From positions 28,528,351 through 28,592,350 of the forward strand of contig OU862909.1 of the NCBI GenBank assembly GCA_917880885.1: a DNA stretch of 64,000 bases. Reading direction: 5' to 3'. Below, piece after piece: positions 22,302 through 32,599 of the stretch. The notes below the pieces were generated by a model. That model did no database searches, had not been told where the DNA came from, and saw only the letters and a program-made list of their open reading frames with translations. Source of the DNA: Limnephilus marmoratus. Taxonomy: Eukaryota; Arthropoda; Insecta; Trichoptera; Limnephilidae. How positions within the stretch are numbered: position 1 is the stretch's first letter; every line of letters begins with the position of its first letter. Position numbers and translations under genes: made by a program.

Positions 22302-23560
22302 ACCCGCATCCTTGTGTACGTGGATTACCGACTTTTTGAGGGAGAGGTCGATTCAGACGGTAGCCGATGGTTTCACCTCTTCCTCACACTCGATAAATGC
22401 TGGCGTCCCGCAGGGATCGGTCCTGTCTCCGACTTTGTTTTTGTTGCACATCAACGACCTTTTGTCATGTGCACCAATTCACTGTTACACGGATGACAGT
22501 ACAGTCCATGATAGCTTTTTGTTTGACAAGCCCCCAAAGGGCTCACAAACTCGAAAGGACGGTTACCTCGAGAGTGTTTTCTCTTGGGGTAAAAATAATC
22601 TCATTGAATTTAATGTCTCAAAGACCCAATCTTGTCTGATTACGTCTAAAAGGGATCGAAATGAAAATCTAGCATCTTTCAACGGAAGCAATCTTCCGAA
22701 CAGGCCCTCCATTGATATGCTTGGTGTAACCCTAAGTGACCAGCTCAGGTATGGGGGCTCCATCGAAGCCAGAGTAAAGTTAGCCTCCCAAAAACTAGGC
22801 GTAGGTACTGTACAGGGCCCGCAGATACTTTAATAGTACACAACTGCTAACCCTGTACAAATCACAAGTGCGCCCCACGGTTAAATTTGGCAGCCACCTC
22901 TGGTCTGGAGCTCCAAAATACCTGAAAAATACCCTCGACTCTGTACAGAAACGGGCGGTCCGTTTAATAGATTCTCCTATCTTATCCGACGGATTGCAAT
23001 CTTTAGAGCACAGGCGTCGGGTGGGAATGCTATCCTTGTTCTACCGGTATTACAATGGAAGATGCTCCGAGGAACTAGCATCATTGATCCCTTCGGCACC
23101 GGTGCATAGTCGGGAAATACGCCAAACGCGTGCCCAACATTTGTACACGGTTGACATTTGTCACATGAGAACGGGTCGTTTCTTTGACTCGTTCTTGTGT
23201 TCAACAGCTCGGCTGTGGAATGATTTGCCGGCCTCTGTGTTTCCTCCTTCCTATAACATGGGTCTGTTCAAGACCATTGGAGGTTGCCCACCACTTTCCC
23301 ACGGCGTTCTAAGGAAACAGATGGTTTCCTCCTTCACCGTACTCGTCAGGACTCTAATTTTTTATTTATAAAGAAGCTACTTTTTTTTATTTAAAATGAC
23401 TCTAGACCCCCAATGTCCGGGCATACATTGTTAGCAGGCAGTATGCGAGTGCCTACATGTTGTTAGTTATTTATTTCACAGTATCACGTCTCATCTCCGC
23501 CACCTGATGTAGCTGTAATAAAAGTTTGTTAATATGCAGAATAAAAATAAAAATAAAAAT
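22302..23560 (+). mobile_element. 5'-truncated CR1/Jockey-group LINE
   Basis: Coding remnant 22312-23371, a 3' UTR, and a terminal AATAAAAATAAAAATAAAAA repeat near 23541-23562 that serves as the tail. The 5' edge abuts the hAT fragment. A piece of the same family sits at 4037-4260. Confidence 0.75.
22312..23371 (+). pseudogene. LINE reverse transcriptase, C-terminal half, frameshifted
   Basis: Reads WITDFLRERSIQTVADGF, then RT motif B as GVPQGSVLSPTLFLLHINDL and motif C as CYTDDST (YTDD instead of the usual YADD), then DMLGVTLSDQLRYGG for the palm-thumb region. A frameshift near 22803 (after QKLGV) moves the frame; it continues RARRYFNSTQLLTLYKSQVR and then KFGSHLWSGAPKYLKN, QSLEHRRRVGMLSLFYRYYN and TARLWNDLPASVFP to a stop at 23371. 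Motif A and everything upstream, including the endonuclease, are absent. It is inactive. The exact clade (CR1 versus Jockey-related) needs a phylogeny. Confidence 0.85.
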
Positions 23561-23568
23561 TACATAAT

Positions 23569-23937
23569 TTGATGAGATTGTTTAACATAACCAAAGCAGC
23601 TGAGCTACAGTCACCCGGCCGTCCCGCCGAGGATAAGCGGAGCCATCAGTCCAGTCGCAAGCGAGACTCGGTGTCCGCGCCCCTAAGCTGGCTCCCCGGT
23701 AGGCACTCGAAGAAAGTGTTGGGATTAAGGGCAGAAAAACCTGAAGACACTAGGGATAAAAGAGAGCATCGGGTCACCGGAGGCAGGGCGGAAGGGCACC
23801 GGTCTGCTACGGTTGGTCTTCTGGCCCGCTCATGGCGACGGGGGAGGCGCGGGTGGGTTATGCAGCGGCTACCTTGGGAGTCATCTTCTCGGTTGTTGCA
23901 CGAATATAGATCTAGTCCACTCCCTTGATGGGGTGTA
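23569..23937 (+). other. GC-rich 119-codon open frame, unrecognised
   Basis: An island clearly richer in G and C than its surroundings, starting right after the LINE tail. The plus frame is open for 119 codons and an overlapping minus frame for 100. The product is rich in Arg, Ser and Pro with no hydrophobic pattern, signal or domain I know. Simultaneous openness on both strands fits GC-rich, stop-poor DNA, such as a LINE 5' UTR remnant, better than a gene. Confidence 0.3.
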
Positions 23938-23939
23938 GG

Positions 23940-24290
23940 ACAATACAAAAATGAGATGGTAGTTCAATTCCGGCTCCTTGAATGATACAAGTCAAGACAC
24001 GAAGAACTTGTTGATATATATCTTAGATTTAGAAAAAAAGTGCTAGAAAAATGCAAGTATAGTTAGGATACGCGAAGGTTATTGATAATATCTAGTTAAA
24101 CGAAAAGGAAAAAACAAGTAATAGGCAAATTTTAGATGTTAAAGAGGCTGTTGAAGATGATACCTAAGAAAACATGATATATATTAATACAAAACATGAT
24201 ACATGAGTAAACAGTTTCAGCGTGAATAACAAAATTTAGTGCGTAATATCCGGGCAGTAGTAGTAGTATAAATATTGTAAAAGGGTGACC
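23940..24290. other. AT-rich 3'-flanking sequence of the R1-type element
   Basis: No coding similarity; may include the end of the minus-strand R1-type 3' UTR. Confidence 0.4.
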
Positions 24291-24292
24291 GT

Positions 24293-24321
24293 GGATGCCA
24301 GGAGCAATTACACCTGGATCC
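24293..24321 (-). other. Hairpin in R1-type 3' UTR
   Basis: GGAT-G-CCAGG pairs with CCTGG-ATCC around AGCAATTACA, just downstream of the minus-strand coding remnant. Could be an RT-recognition structure; not shown. Confidence 0.5.
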
Positions 24322-24343
24322 TAAACACGTAATGAAGTTAAAT

Positions 24344-26517
24344 TTAATCATCGACTCTAAGTTCAGGCCACCTCTCAACCCAAATCCTTGAAAATTTCCT
24401 CAGGCATTCGAGATTCTCCTTGTTCGATACGAGATCCGCATTCCATGCTGGTCTCATAGTTACTTTCAGACCTTCCAACATTTCATCCCTTGCGTCCGTC
24501 AAAATCTCACAGTGCCACAGAATGTGCTCGGCTGTTTGGTTTGTGTCACCCACCACACGCACAGTTTGGATGGGGAGACAGGGTCAGGCTGTGCAGTCTT
24601 CCCCTGAATTCACCATGACCTGAAAGTATTTGTGTTATGATCCAATTTGATGAACGCCCCTTCCATTCTGGCTTTAACTGACGGGAAGAAGGAGAAAGTC
24701 CATCTGCCCGCATTCGATCTATCCCAACGTTTTTGCCATTCATTAAGAGTGAGTTCACGCATCTCTTTCAGCAGTCGAGGGAGAGGTACTGCCCCACCTG
24801 GTATTAGTTCAACTCCAAAATGGACGGCTGACCTTCCTCTAATTAGTTTTTTCTTAGTTAACACTTCCCTTACTTCTAGATCAATGGGCAAAATACCGGC
24901 CAGAACCGGCAATGCGTCCGAGGCTACAGTCCTGTATGCGCCCGAGAGTGCCAGCAGGGGAGTTCGCTGGCCCCGCTTAAGTGCCGAGTGGATCAGTACG
25001 TTGTCTAGGCGATGCTCCCATACAGAGGCTGCGTATGTGACTTGTGCCACATACGATCCCCTATACAGTAGGCGAAGTGCCGGAGAGCGTAATCCCCACT
25101 CCGCAGTTGAGATTCTTCTCAGTTTCATGAACAGAGCCTGGGCCCTGCTTGATACACTCTTGACATGAGCCAGGAAAGATGAAGAGCGATCCAAGATAAC
25201 GCCTAGGTATCTTGCATTTTCCACAAATCGGATGTTGGAGTCTCCCATTTTAATAGTAGGATTTCTTCCTCTATCGAGGAAGCCCTTCATAAGGAGACCC
25301 ATGATCTTTTGGGGAGCGAAATTCAGCCTGTTTCTCTTACCCCACTCAAGGATTACTCTCAAACCTTCTTCAGCTTTACTTTCAACTTCTCTCCTGCTGT
25401 TCCCCGAGACCAGTAATAGTTTGTCATCAGCGTAGTCGACCGAGATACATCCTTCAGGCAAGGGCAGCCTGGAGGAATCGTCAAAGAGTATATTCCAAAA
25501 TTCCGGGCCAAGGACCGAGCCTTGTGGGCAACCCATGTTCACTTCCCGGTTAATGGTGATATCACCATATGTTAAGGAGATACTTCTGTTGTTGAGATAG
25601 TCAGAGACTATCTTAAACAACTTACGAGGGCAGTTACGGTTTTTTACTTTCGACAGTATCATCGGCCACCACGCATGATCGAAGGCACTAGTGATGTCTA
25701 AGAAGACTCCAATCACGTACCTCTTTGGACAGACCCTCACCCATTCAAGCGCAAACTTAATGGCGTGCTCCGTGGATTTACCCGGGACAAAGCCAAATTG
25801 ACAGTCGTTCGCTGGAGACAGGGTTTGGTATAGTCGGTTCCGTATAATTTTTTCTAGAATCTTCCCCAGAACAGGAAGCAGCGTAATAGGTCTATAAGCC
25901 TTGATATCCGTTTTTGGCTTATCGTTGCCCTTGGGTATAATACGGAGCACCCCTTTCTTCCACTCTGTGGGGAAAACCCCTCTTCGCAGACACGTGTCCA
26001 TGACTTGGAAGAGCTCCTCCTTGGCATGGACCCATGCTTTCTTCACTATTACTCCGTTCAATTTGTCAAAGCCGGGTGCCTTCTTAGAACCTAAGCCCTT
26101 AATTATTACCTCCAATTCAGCTTTACTTACAGGTGTAATCTGGTCCTCCTGGGAGAGGTTTCTAGGAAGAAGCCGTGACAGATTTCTAATCTGTTGGTGG
26201 TGGTCGCTTTCCCCAATTACTGAGTCTAGAGGAACTAACTTTCCCAGAAGTGTTTCGAGAGTGGAGGCCACGTCCGTACTCTCAACATTCCTGCCATTGT
26301 TATCAACGACGATGCTTGTTAAAAACCAGTCAGAACCTTTTCCCGTCTTTGCAACAGCGCTGGGAATTTCCCACGGGTTGGCGTTACCCACATCTTTAAC
26401 CCAATTATGCCATGCGGCTCGTTTCGCTGTAAGTACGGCCGATTTGAAAGCTGTACGGGCCAGTCTGAGGCGGCCCAGGAGTGCTGATGTCTCCTCCGTC
26501 GTGCAAACTCCCTGCCG
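24344..26517 (-). pseudogene. R1-type LINE ORF2: RT and C-terminal zinc-knuckle part
   Basis: A long open stretch (593 codons from a GTG at 26391, with homologous sequence continuing upstream to about 26517) carries RT motifs in order: KAPGFDKLNG, YRPITLLPVLGKILEKII, QFGFVPGKSTEHAI, motif A FLDITSAFDHAWW, motif B GCPQGSVLGPEFWNILF, motif C SVDYADDKLLL, and YLGVILD. This order and spacing match the R1 clade. Near 24620 a one-base shift ends the frame after KLDHNTN; near 24550 an extra GGTG-like duplication shifts it again before TNQTAEHILWHCEI, which with CACG forms the R1-type C-terminal Cys/His knuckle. The copy ends at a stop at 24344. Two frameshifts make it a pseudogene. Its upstream endonuclease part is 28104-28835. 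Confidence 0.9.
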
Positions 26518-26881
26518 GAGATGGACTTTCTCCTTCTTCCCATCAGTTAAAATCAGGATGGAAGGGGCCTTTTTACAACTGGACCATCACGTGACCCAAC
26601 TTTTGTCTGGTCATGGGGAATTTAGGGGGAGACTTCATACTCTCTCCCTATCCCCTCATCCCAACTGTGCGTGCGGTAGCACAAACCAGTCGGCTGAGCA
26701 CATTCTGTGGCATTGCGAGATTATGATGGATGCTAGAGAGGAAATGCTTAATGGTCTGGACGTCCCTATTAGACCAGCTTGGAATACTGATCTAGTATCG
26801 AATAAGGTGAATTTCGAGTGCTTGCGTAAGTTTGCAAGGATCTGGGTTGAAAGATGGCCTGCTCTTAGAGTCGATGATTAG
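26517..26881 (+). pseudogene. R1-type LINE ORF2 C-terminus, opposite orientation
   Basis: Plus-strand frame reads RWTFSFFPSVKIRMEGAF, GHGEFRGRLHTLSLSPHPNC, ACGSTNQSAEHILWHCEI and RIWVERWPALRVDD to a stop at 26881. It aligns over its full length with the minus-strand copy's C-terminus but lacks that copy's two frameshifts, so it is a different, less damaged copy. The frame can be extended to 25901 upstream, but that part is only the antisense of the minus-strand RT. Homology begins at about 26517, which marks the insertion or rearrangement junction. Confidence 0.85.
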
Positions 26882-28030
26882 CAGAATATAGGTTATCAGG
26901 TGTACATGTTCCTGTAATACCACGGACAACGATTTGATCTCTCTTTTATACTTTCGCCTGGATGTACATAATCTTTTAATACTCTTTTTTATGTGTTCTT
27001 TTGTTTTTTTTTTCTTTTCTCTGTTAGGCTATATGAACGTGCAATTTTGTTTGAAACATACAGTTGCAGTCTGGAAGTTCACCGCGCAGCATTGCAAATT
27101 AGCCAACTATAAATTTCCTTCTATTGATTTCTATACGTTTATTTTATATACACTCTCCTTTGTGTTCTATTGTTTTTCTTTCCTCATCATGTATGTGCAA
27201 ATTCTGTTTGTTTATTTTATTTTTTAGTACACAGCAGCAGTCGAATTTACAGCTAGGGATGGATAATTCCTATATTATTTTCGTGACTATTATTAATTTC
27301 TTTTTTTTTTTAAGATGTTATATTGTTCTAATGTTATAAATGTTATATTGTTTATCTGGAGGTTAGACAGAACTCCTTTGTTTGTTCTGTAATGTCCTCT
27401 TCCCCATCGAAGGGGTTGGACTTTGGGCCTTGTCCCTGTTAACTTACCTTAGGTTTACCTTTTCGATTCAATCATTGTTATCTCCTTCTGTGCCCGTGCC
27501 ACCCCCCCGGTCATGATAAGGTTGGAGGAAAGATTGAGCGGCATCCGGAGGTCTGTCCGTCCCCCCTCCGGCCACCCGACGCTTTTCTCCCTAGGGTCTT
27601 CATTTTGTAGTCCATTTACTTCTTCTAGGCACCACCGGCTGGCTGGCTAAAGGACGACTCCACTGGGTGCCGTGACGTTGGACTAAAAACCTCATACATT
27701 CTCTGGGGGACCGCCGGGCTCACGATGGTCATGACGGTTGTCTTTTTCCGTTTTATGTTTTGTTTTCAACTTATGATTCTTTTTCTTTTTTTGTCTTTAC
27801 ACGCAGATGCCTGCAGTCACGGAGTGTGTGGTCTCCCTCTGTTTATAATGTATTAAATATTTTGTTTTCTCTTTTTATACATTTATGTCTACTAACACCA
27901 GTAGTATTAGTTTTTGACCATTACAGTACAGTCCTGTAGGCGCGACCGCATACCGCCACCTAACACAGTATGAGGGGACATTGAAGGTCTAGATTCGTTT
28001 CATTAAATGTAGAGCCGTTTATTCAAAAAA
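26882..28030 (+). mobile_element. 3' UTR of the plus-strand R1-type copy
   Basis: About 1.1 kb of non-coding sequence between the plus-strand stop and the minus-strand endonuclease remnant, pyrimidine-rich in places, with a GC-rich middle (27480-27720). Frames at 26934 and 27124 are hydrophobic T-rich artefacts. The right boundary is uncertain and may lie anywhere to about 28100. Confidence 0.5.
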
Positions 28031-28103
28031 ATTAGATTCTTGTGAGAACCCCGAAGGGGCGACCATAAGTTGCCTATACCGGGGTGGGGCAGTGGTGGGT
28101 ACT

Positions 28104-28835
28104 TCAATGCCTGGATTGACTCAAAGCCCTGTAGGCCCTCTTATAGGCCCCCTTAAGCGAAGTCCTTATGATCTTCTTTGGGTTTGATCTTCCCAAAGAT
28201 CGATCAGCAGCTGATACCAGGGCCGCATTAAAAAAGTTCCCCGAATTATCCGGATCTCTAGCAGCTACGTCATGAAATCCCCTTAAAGTATCCCGTAGTG
28301 CTTCCCCAAAGTTATCCCAGTTCGCCTGAGTGGTTTTGAAATTCCAGGAGGATCTTGATATTTCGGTCTTTTTGACACCCACTTTAAATGTAATTAATCT
28401 GTGATCTGAAGCGATCGCACGTTCGTGAACTTTCCATTCAGATATCTTGGCCGCAACGGATCCAGAGCAAAGAGTTAGATCGATGTTGCTCTCGCCTTGG
28501 GTGCCAGAGAATGTAGATAAGTTACCTGGCTCATTTAGTAAAAATAGACCCTGCGCTGCAATAAGATCTTCGACAGCGTCTGAGCGTTCCGTCCGAATTC
28601 CTCTATTTTCATACCACAAAGGCGAGCGAGCGTTAAAGTCTCCCCCTATAACTATGTTACGACCTTTAAGCGCGTTCAGGGCGCGCGTCAGGCTCAAGAT
28701 ATGTGGTCCGACAGGATTCCCGTACTTAAAGTATACCGAGATTATAATAATCTCGGTTATGCCAAAATTAAACGAAACGCAGGTTTGGTACTCATTCGAT
28801 AACCCCTCGAGGAGGAGGGGGCTGTTCAAGACCAA
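28104..28835 (-). pseudogene. R1-type LINE endonuclease domain fragment
   Basis: A 243-codon frame with AP-endonuclease-type motifs: IVIGGDFNARSPLW (metal and catalytic residues), SNIDLTL and ASDHRLITFKV (the SDH motif). The N-terminal part of the domain is missing, and the 5' side runs into a family B repeat at about 28836. It continues past the domain to GAYKRAYRALSQSRH and stops at 28104. The minus-strand RT remnant at 24344-26517 is the expected continuation of the same ORF2; about 1.6 kb of plus-oriented element lies between them. Confidence 0.85.
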
Positions 28836-28950
28836 TGTTCATTCCTTCCTCTCCTCAAAAAGACCCTCTACACAGCATCCCAGATGACATAGGCCCTGAG
28901 GGAAATTATTTTCCTCAGGGCCTCCTGTGTGGAGTTAATGTAAAAAAATA
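28836..28950 (-). repeat. Family B fragment, other orientation
   Basis: Reads TCCTTCCTCTCCTCAAAAAG, CACAGCATCCC, AGGCCTCC-type end and GGAGTTAATGTAAAAAAATA, i.e. tail side with an A run on the plus strand, so this copy is inverted relative to those at 8.8, 18.6 and 61.5 kb. By the tail rule it would be the plus orientation of the repeat; the strand is shown as for its neighbours and is uncertain. Confidence 0.6.
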
Positions 28951-28984
28951 TATGTATATTTTGGTATCGCCCATTTAGACACTA

Positions 28985-29671
28985 AATTTTAGTGCGAAGT
29001 ATGGAGCTGCTGCTTAATTGTTACTAAAGAATTCAAGTTTGCGGAAAATGACGAAAGTTTTATCCTAAGGTCTGGTTCCACTTTCAGTCGGTATCTATAT
29101 TTATTTTTAAGGTAAACTAGCGTTGAAAACCCAGCTTCACATTTATAAGTTGTCACAAATGGCATTAAAAAGTTATTGCTTGATGAGCTAATTTTGTGTA
29201 TTCTTGACGACAAGATTACCAAAAATCTATGAATGATTATAGTCTTGTGTCAAATATATCCTTGAGTGATGTGTCAGTTGACAGTTCAATTAACGAGTCG
29301 ACATCTGAATTTGGCAATTCGTGGCAAATTAGTTTCGGAATCTAACTTGAATGTGACTGGATTTCTTATCCAAGCTTTGTTGCTGTCGATTGGAGGAAAA
29401 TATTCTTGAAGATTCCTCTCCAGTCCTAATAAATGTTCTTTAATTTGATTTAAGATGTCTTGTGGCAATGTAATCATGTTGTACTCTTTTTGTATTTCAC
29501 TTAACTTACTAAATGCTTTGAAGTTTCCTGTTTCCGCGCGTTGTGCCCACACATTAAGCTTTTTTTCTTGCAGCTTCCACCTTGTCTTAAAACAAGGCGG
29601 GAATGTTGCGACCCGGTATTTTATTTTGATGGCCCGGTACCGGGTCGCGACCCGGCAAATGGGAAACCCTG
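28985..29671 (-). pseudogene. hAT transposase remnant (ZBED5/Buster-like), with 5' TIR
   Basis: Minus strand, two frames. 29286-29687 reads KTRWKLQEKKLNVWAQRAET, then NFKAFSKLSEIQKEY, IKEHLLGLERNLQEYFPPID and WIRNPV, the middle of ZBED5/SCAND3-like hAT transposases. 28989-29222 reads LMPFVTTYKCEAGFSTLVYL followed by NKYRYRLKVEPDLRIKLSSF, the C-terminal dimerisation region of the same family. A stop/frameshift gap separates them. On the minus strand CAGGGTTTCCC begins at 29671, the expected hAT terminal repeat, and the next eight bases outward are TTCTAGAA. The N-terminal BED finger and the catalytic core upstream are absent; the element is internally deleted and dead. Confidence 0.8.
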
Positions 29672-29840
29672 TTCTAGAAGGTTCCATAGAGCTCTAGAAA
29701 GTTCTGAAAGGAGTGGTGGAGTATGTCGGGAATGTTCGGGAATGTTCGGGAAAAGGGAATCGGGAACATCATTGTGGAACATTCCAGAACACATTCGAAT
29801 GTTGTCCTGAGCGAAGCCGGGTAACACGGCTAGTTTAAAA
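29672..29840 (+). repeat. Repeat fragment ending AGCCGGGTAACACGGCTAG
   Basis: Contains a GGGAATGTTC repeat and a TTCTAGA/TCTAGAA-rich start, and ends with a terminal AGCCGGGTAACACGGCTAG motif that resembles the CTAGCTGACCCGG end (reverse complement) of the 16.9-kb repeat class. Confidence 0.4.
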
Positions 29841-30160
29841 TAAAAGAATTACTCTGTTAACATCTCTTTATTTATTATACCTAATACGACCATAGTAGAG
29901 AATGTATTATAGCCACGAATTTATTGATTTATTTTCAGTAAAAAAATATTTGTAATGCCCATTTATTCATATGTGACCAGCAATGGGGCACTAACCAGTG
30001 TGTGGCCACTAACCTAGCTGAAATAGAAGAATGGATTGGATTCTGGTTGCAATGGAAACACTGTTTCCACTTCCCCATCAAAGATGAAAACATATAACTC
30101 AACTGATATGTCATCGATAATAATGAGTTATATAAAAGACTATTATCTGACATTCTCCTG
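29841..30160. other. No recognisable feature
   Basis: A 79-codon minus frame at 29935 has no motif. Confidence 0.5.
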
Positions 30161-30164
30161 GAAA

Positions 30165-30565
30165 ACCCTGCCACCCCAAGTGGTTCGCTACTTTAGGTGA
30201 CTTAGCAGGGGTGCCCGGGTTCATGGGGTGAGGTTTGTCTGGGTCTTGGCAGCAGATGCGTCTGCCCACCACCTGTATCGCAGGCTGGATCGGGAGAGAA
30301 TGGTTGAGGGAGTCCCTTTGACTTCTCCAGCCATACTCTCTCGGAACATCACCTTGCACCACAGTGGAAGGGATGGATTCGTCCGTTACTCCTGGACACA
30401 CTGACCTCCAGATTCCTACCCATTCCTAATACCCTTTTTCTTCCCAGAACCTATTCTCCTTCACATCCTAAAAACACCCTCCACACAGCATCCCCAAAGA
30501 TGACATGGGGGTATGTGGGGTATGTTTTACTCAGGGCCTCCTGTGTGGAGCTAATTTAAAAAAAA
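30165..30565 (+). mobile_element. Family B SINE-like repeat, near-complete, A-tailed
   Basis: Starts CCACCCCAAGTGGTTCGCTA, keeps GCAGGGGTG, and ends CTCCTGTGTGGAGC followed by AATTTAAAAAAAAAAA, so the A tail is at the high-coordinate end. Frames at 30111-30401 are contained within it. Confidence 0.75.
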
Positions 30566-30629
30566 AAATAAACAGATAACCCACGTTACGTAGATCTATA
30601 TTTTTTTGAGATTGTATTATTTTTGTCCC

Positions 30630-30965
30630 TTTTTTGTTAGATTAGGTTAGATTTTAGTAGATATTTTGTTGGGGGATATTTTATCCGTAGAATATTTCGT
30701 CGCGTGATGAAAACGCGCGGAAACTTTTCACTTTGCTGAAAACAAAATATATTTCCAAAAAAAAAAATGGTAATACAAAATTTCGAACCTCAATCTTCGG
30801 ATCAGAAGTTCACGGAGTTCCAAGATTTTTTTTAAAATTGGAAACGACCTTGAAATAAACCCCCATTTGTTATAAAAATGCTATTTGCATTGAATTTGCT
30901 TACTCTATCTACAAAACTACGAAACACGGAATTTGATGTAATTCTTTTTTTTTAAATTTTTTTTT
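30630..30965. repeat. Dispersed repeat family J, copy 1
   Basis: Aligns for about 320 bp with 36645-36960 in the same orientation (shared GGTAATACAAA, CGAACCTCAATCTTCGGATC, GGAAACGACCTTGAAATAAA, CTATTTGCATTGA). The two copies are diverged with small indels. The CGAACCTCAATCTTCGGATC part resembles a decayed tRNA-type B box on the minus strand. Confidence 0.75.
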
Positions 30966-31094
30966 AATAACTTCTGAAGGCCATACCCATCAATGTATTC
31001 AAGAAGAAATCAATAATTATCATTCAAGAAGAAAATGGCACTAATAAATCTAAACGAAACATGAAACAGAAAAAGAAACAAAAAAATAAAAAGC

Positions 31095-31140
31095 TTGCGG
31101 TTGCAACTGAGACTCGAACCCAGGATCTCTTGTTTTACCG
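31095..31140 (-). repeat. tRNA-like B-box segment
   Basis: The minus strand reads GAGATCCTGGGTTCGAGTCTC, a good pol III B-box/T-arm context (positions 31107-31128). No full cloverleaf is visible, so this is a tRNA-derived SINE or tRNA fragment. Confidence 0.4.
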
Positions 31141-31730
31141 GAATTCCTATTGAAGAAATATAATATTGCATAGCATAATTATAAATTTGCTAATTGTCTT
31201 TTTTAATGCAATTAGCAAATTTATTGCATATTGCATTAATTAATTTGAATCGGTTCTATCCAGTTTACTTAAGTTATTGCATGTTGTGTAACCTTGAATG
31301 CATTTAAAAAAATACTGCATCTATAAATAATGCTAGAAAAATTATTTTTTACTGAACGACGCGCGACGTTGCATTGAAAATTTAAACCCATAATAACTCA
31401 CGACGAGATATTTTATGTAAGTAACTAATCGATAATTAATTTAATTATTATTCAGAACGAGGACACACTAAACTACAATCAGGAAAATAATCAGATATTA
31501 TTTATAATAAATTTTACAAGTGCAAAAATAAAGTAAAATGTATAATATAAAGAGTGTCATCCGATTAATTTATTCTATTTTTCACCGATTCATACGAAAT
31601 TGAAACCGGTTATTTCATCTTTCATTCAATAATTGAACACATTTGATATAATTTCCTTTTTCTGAATATGAAACGTGGCTACCAAAAGCAAACGTTGTCC
31701 GATTTAATTTCAGTATTGCATTATTTTTTA
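31141..31730. other. No recognisable feature
   Basis: AT-rich, no coding similarity. Confidence 0.5.
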
Positions 31731-31734
31731 AGTG

Positions 31735-31815
31735 ATAACTTCTTTAGCACCGTTGTGATCTGAAACTCGAAGAAACGAAAAAGCAACACTATAAAGAGAC
31801 AAACACATAGATAGA
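31735..31815 (-). repeat. Family D, first half (inverted copy)
   Basis: Reverse complement matches 12595-12655 (GTGTTTGTCTCTTTATAGTG, CGGTGCTAAAGAAG). The second half is found at 32500-32590. Confidence 0.6.
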
Positions 31816-31825
31816 TCTAGACATA

Positions 31826-31880
31826 GCGCCCTTGGGGTGATTTTTCACAAAAACGGCGCTCTACAAATTATCCAATTATT
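31826..31880 (+). mobile_element. L2-type LINE 3'-end hairpin fragment
   Basis: TAGCGCCCTTGGGGTGATTT, then CACAAAAACGGCGCTCTACA and AATTATCCAATTATTAT match the L2-type 3' end at 7.1 kb. Orientation is plus. It lies between the two halves of family D. Confidence 0.65.
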
Positions 31881-32499
31881 ATGGCTGCGCAAATCAATTT
31901 TATTTTCGTTCGCAGAGCGAGTGCGGTGCGAGTCTTACAACAACATTTACACTGAAAAAAACTGCCCAAAGGATATAGGAAAGGGTTATTCAGCCAAGAC
32001 TTACCGAGTCCACCTTTGAAGGGTCATTTGCCGCTGGTTCTGTAGTCCTTAAATGTAACAATTCTATAGTTTTCAGTCTTTATAACACAGTTCACTGGAG
32101 ATTGCAGCTGCTTCAGTGGCGGGCGAACGTACGTACGTAGTAAGATTCACCGGCGACGGCGGCGTAATGGAAAGTTCACAATCAAATTAATGCGATATGC
32201 AAGTAATGCAGCGGCGGTATATTGACATCGGAACTTTGGCAATTACCGTGGTGCGGTCCAAAACAATAATTATTACCCGGCAATTGCAAACTGCGAAGAA
32301 CTCCAAATCGGATAGCGTGGTGACAAGTAAAACAAAAGCACAGCAAAAAGAACCAAGCTATTTTATTTTCGTTTTGGCGTGGGATGTATTGTAAGTAGTA
32401 ACGTGGTAGGAACTGGATTAGGAATAAGCAGTTATTTAAGCTAAATTCATAAATATAAATAAAAACATTGAATGGCGCAAACATATTATTATTATCTAA
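31881..32499. other. Sequence between the two family D halves, unassigned
   Basis: Includes GC-richer sequence (32100-32240) with CGTACGTACGTAG and GGCGACGGCGGCG runs. Short frames at 31837, 32182 and 32197 have no motif. Confidence 0.45.
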
Positions 32500-32590
32500 T
32501 CGACGACTAATCGGTGCTTCGTAGCCTCCCCACTCTTGTCTATTTTAGTTTTCTGAAGGCTTCACTTCTACCGCATGTGAAATGGCCACA
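32500..32590 (-). repeat. Family D, second half (inverted copy)
   Basis: Reverse complement reads GAAAACTAAAATAGACAAGA and GGGGAGGCTACGAAGCACCG, matching 12490-12545. Confidence 0.65.
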
Positions 32591-32599
32591 TTTTTTTTG

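Noticed and set aside
23646..23948. 100-codon minus-strand frame opposite the 119-codon plus frame
   Set aside because: Mutually antisense frames in one GC-rich island; no domain on either strand.
25901..26881. 326-codon plus-strand open frame
   Set aside because: Up to about 26516 it is the antisense of the minus-strand R1-type RT; only 26517-26881 is real coding sequence of the second copy.
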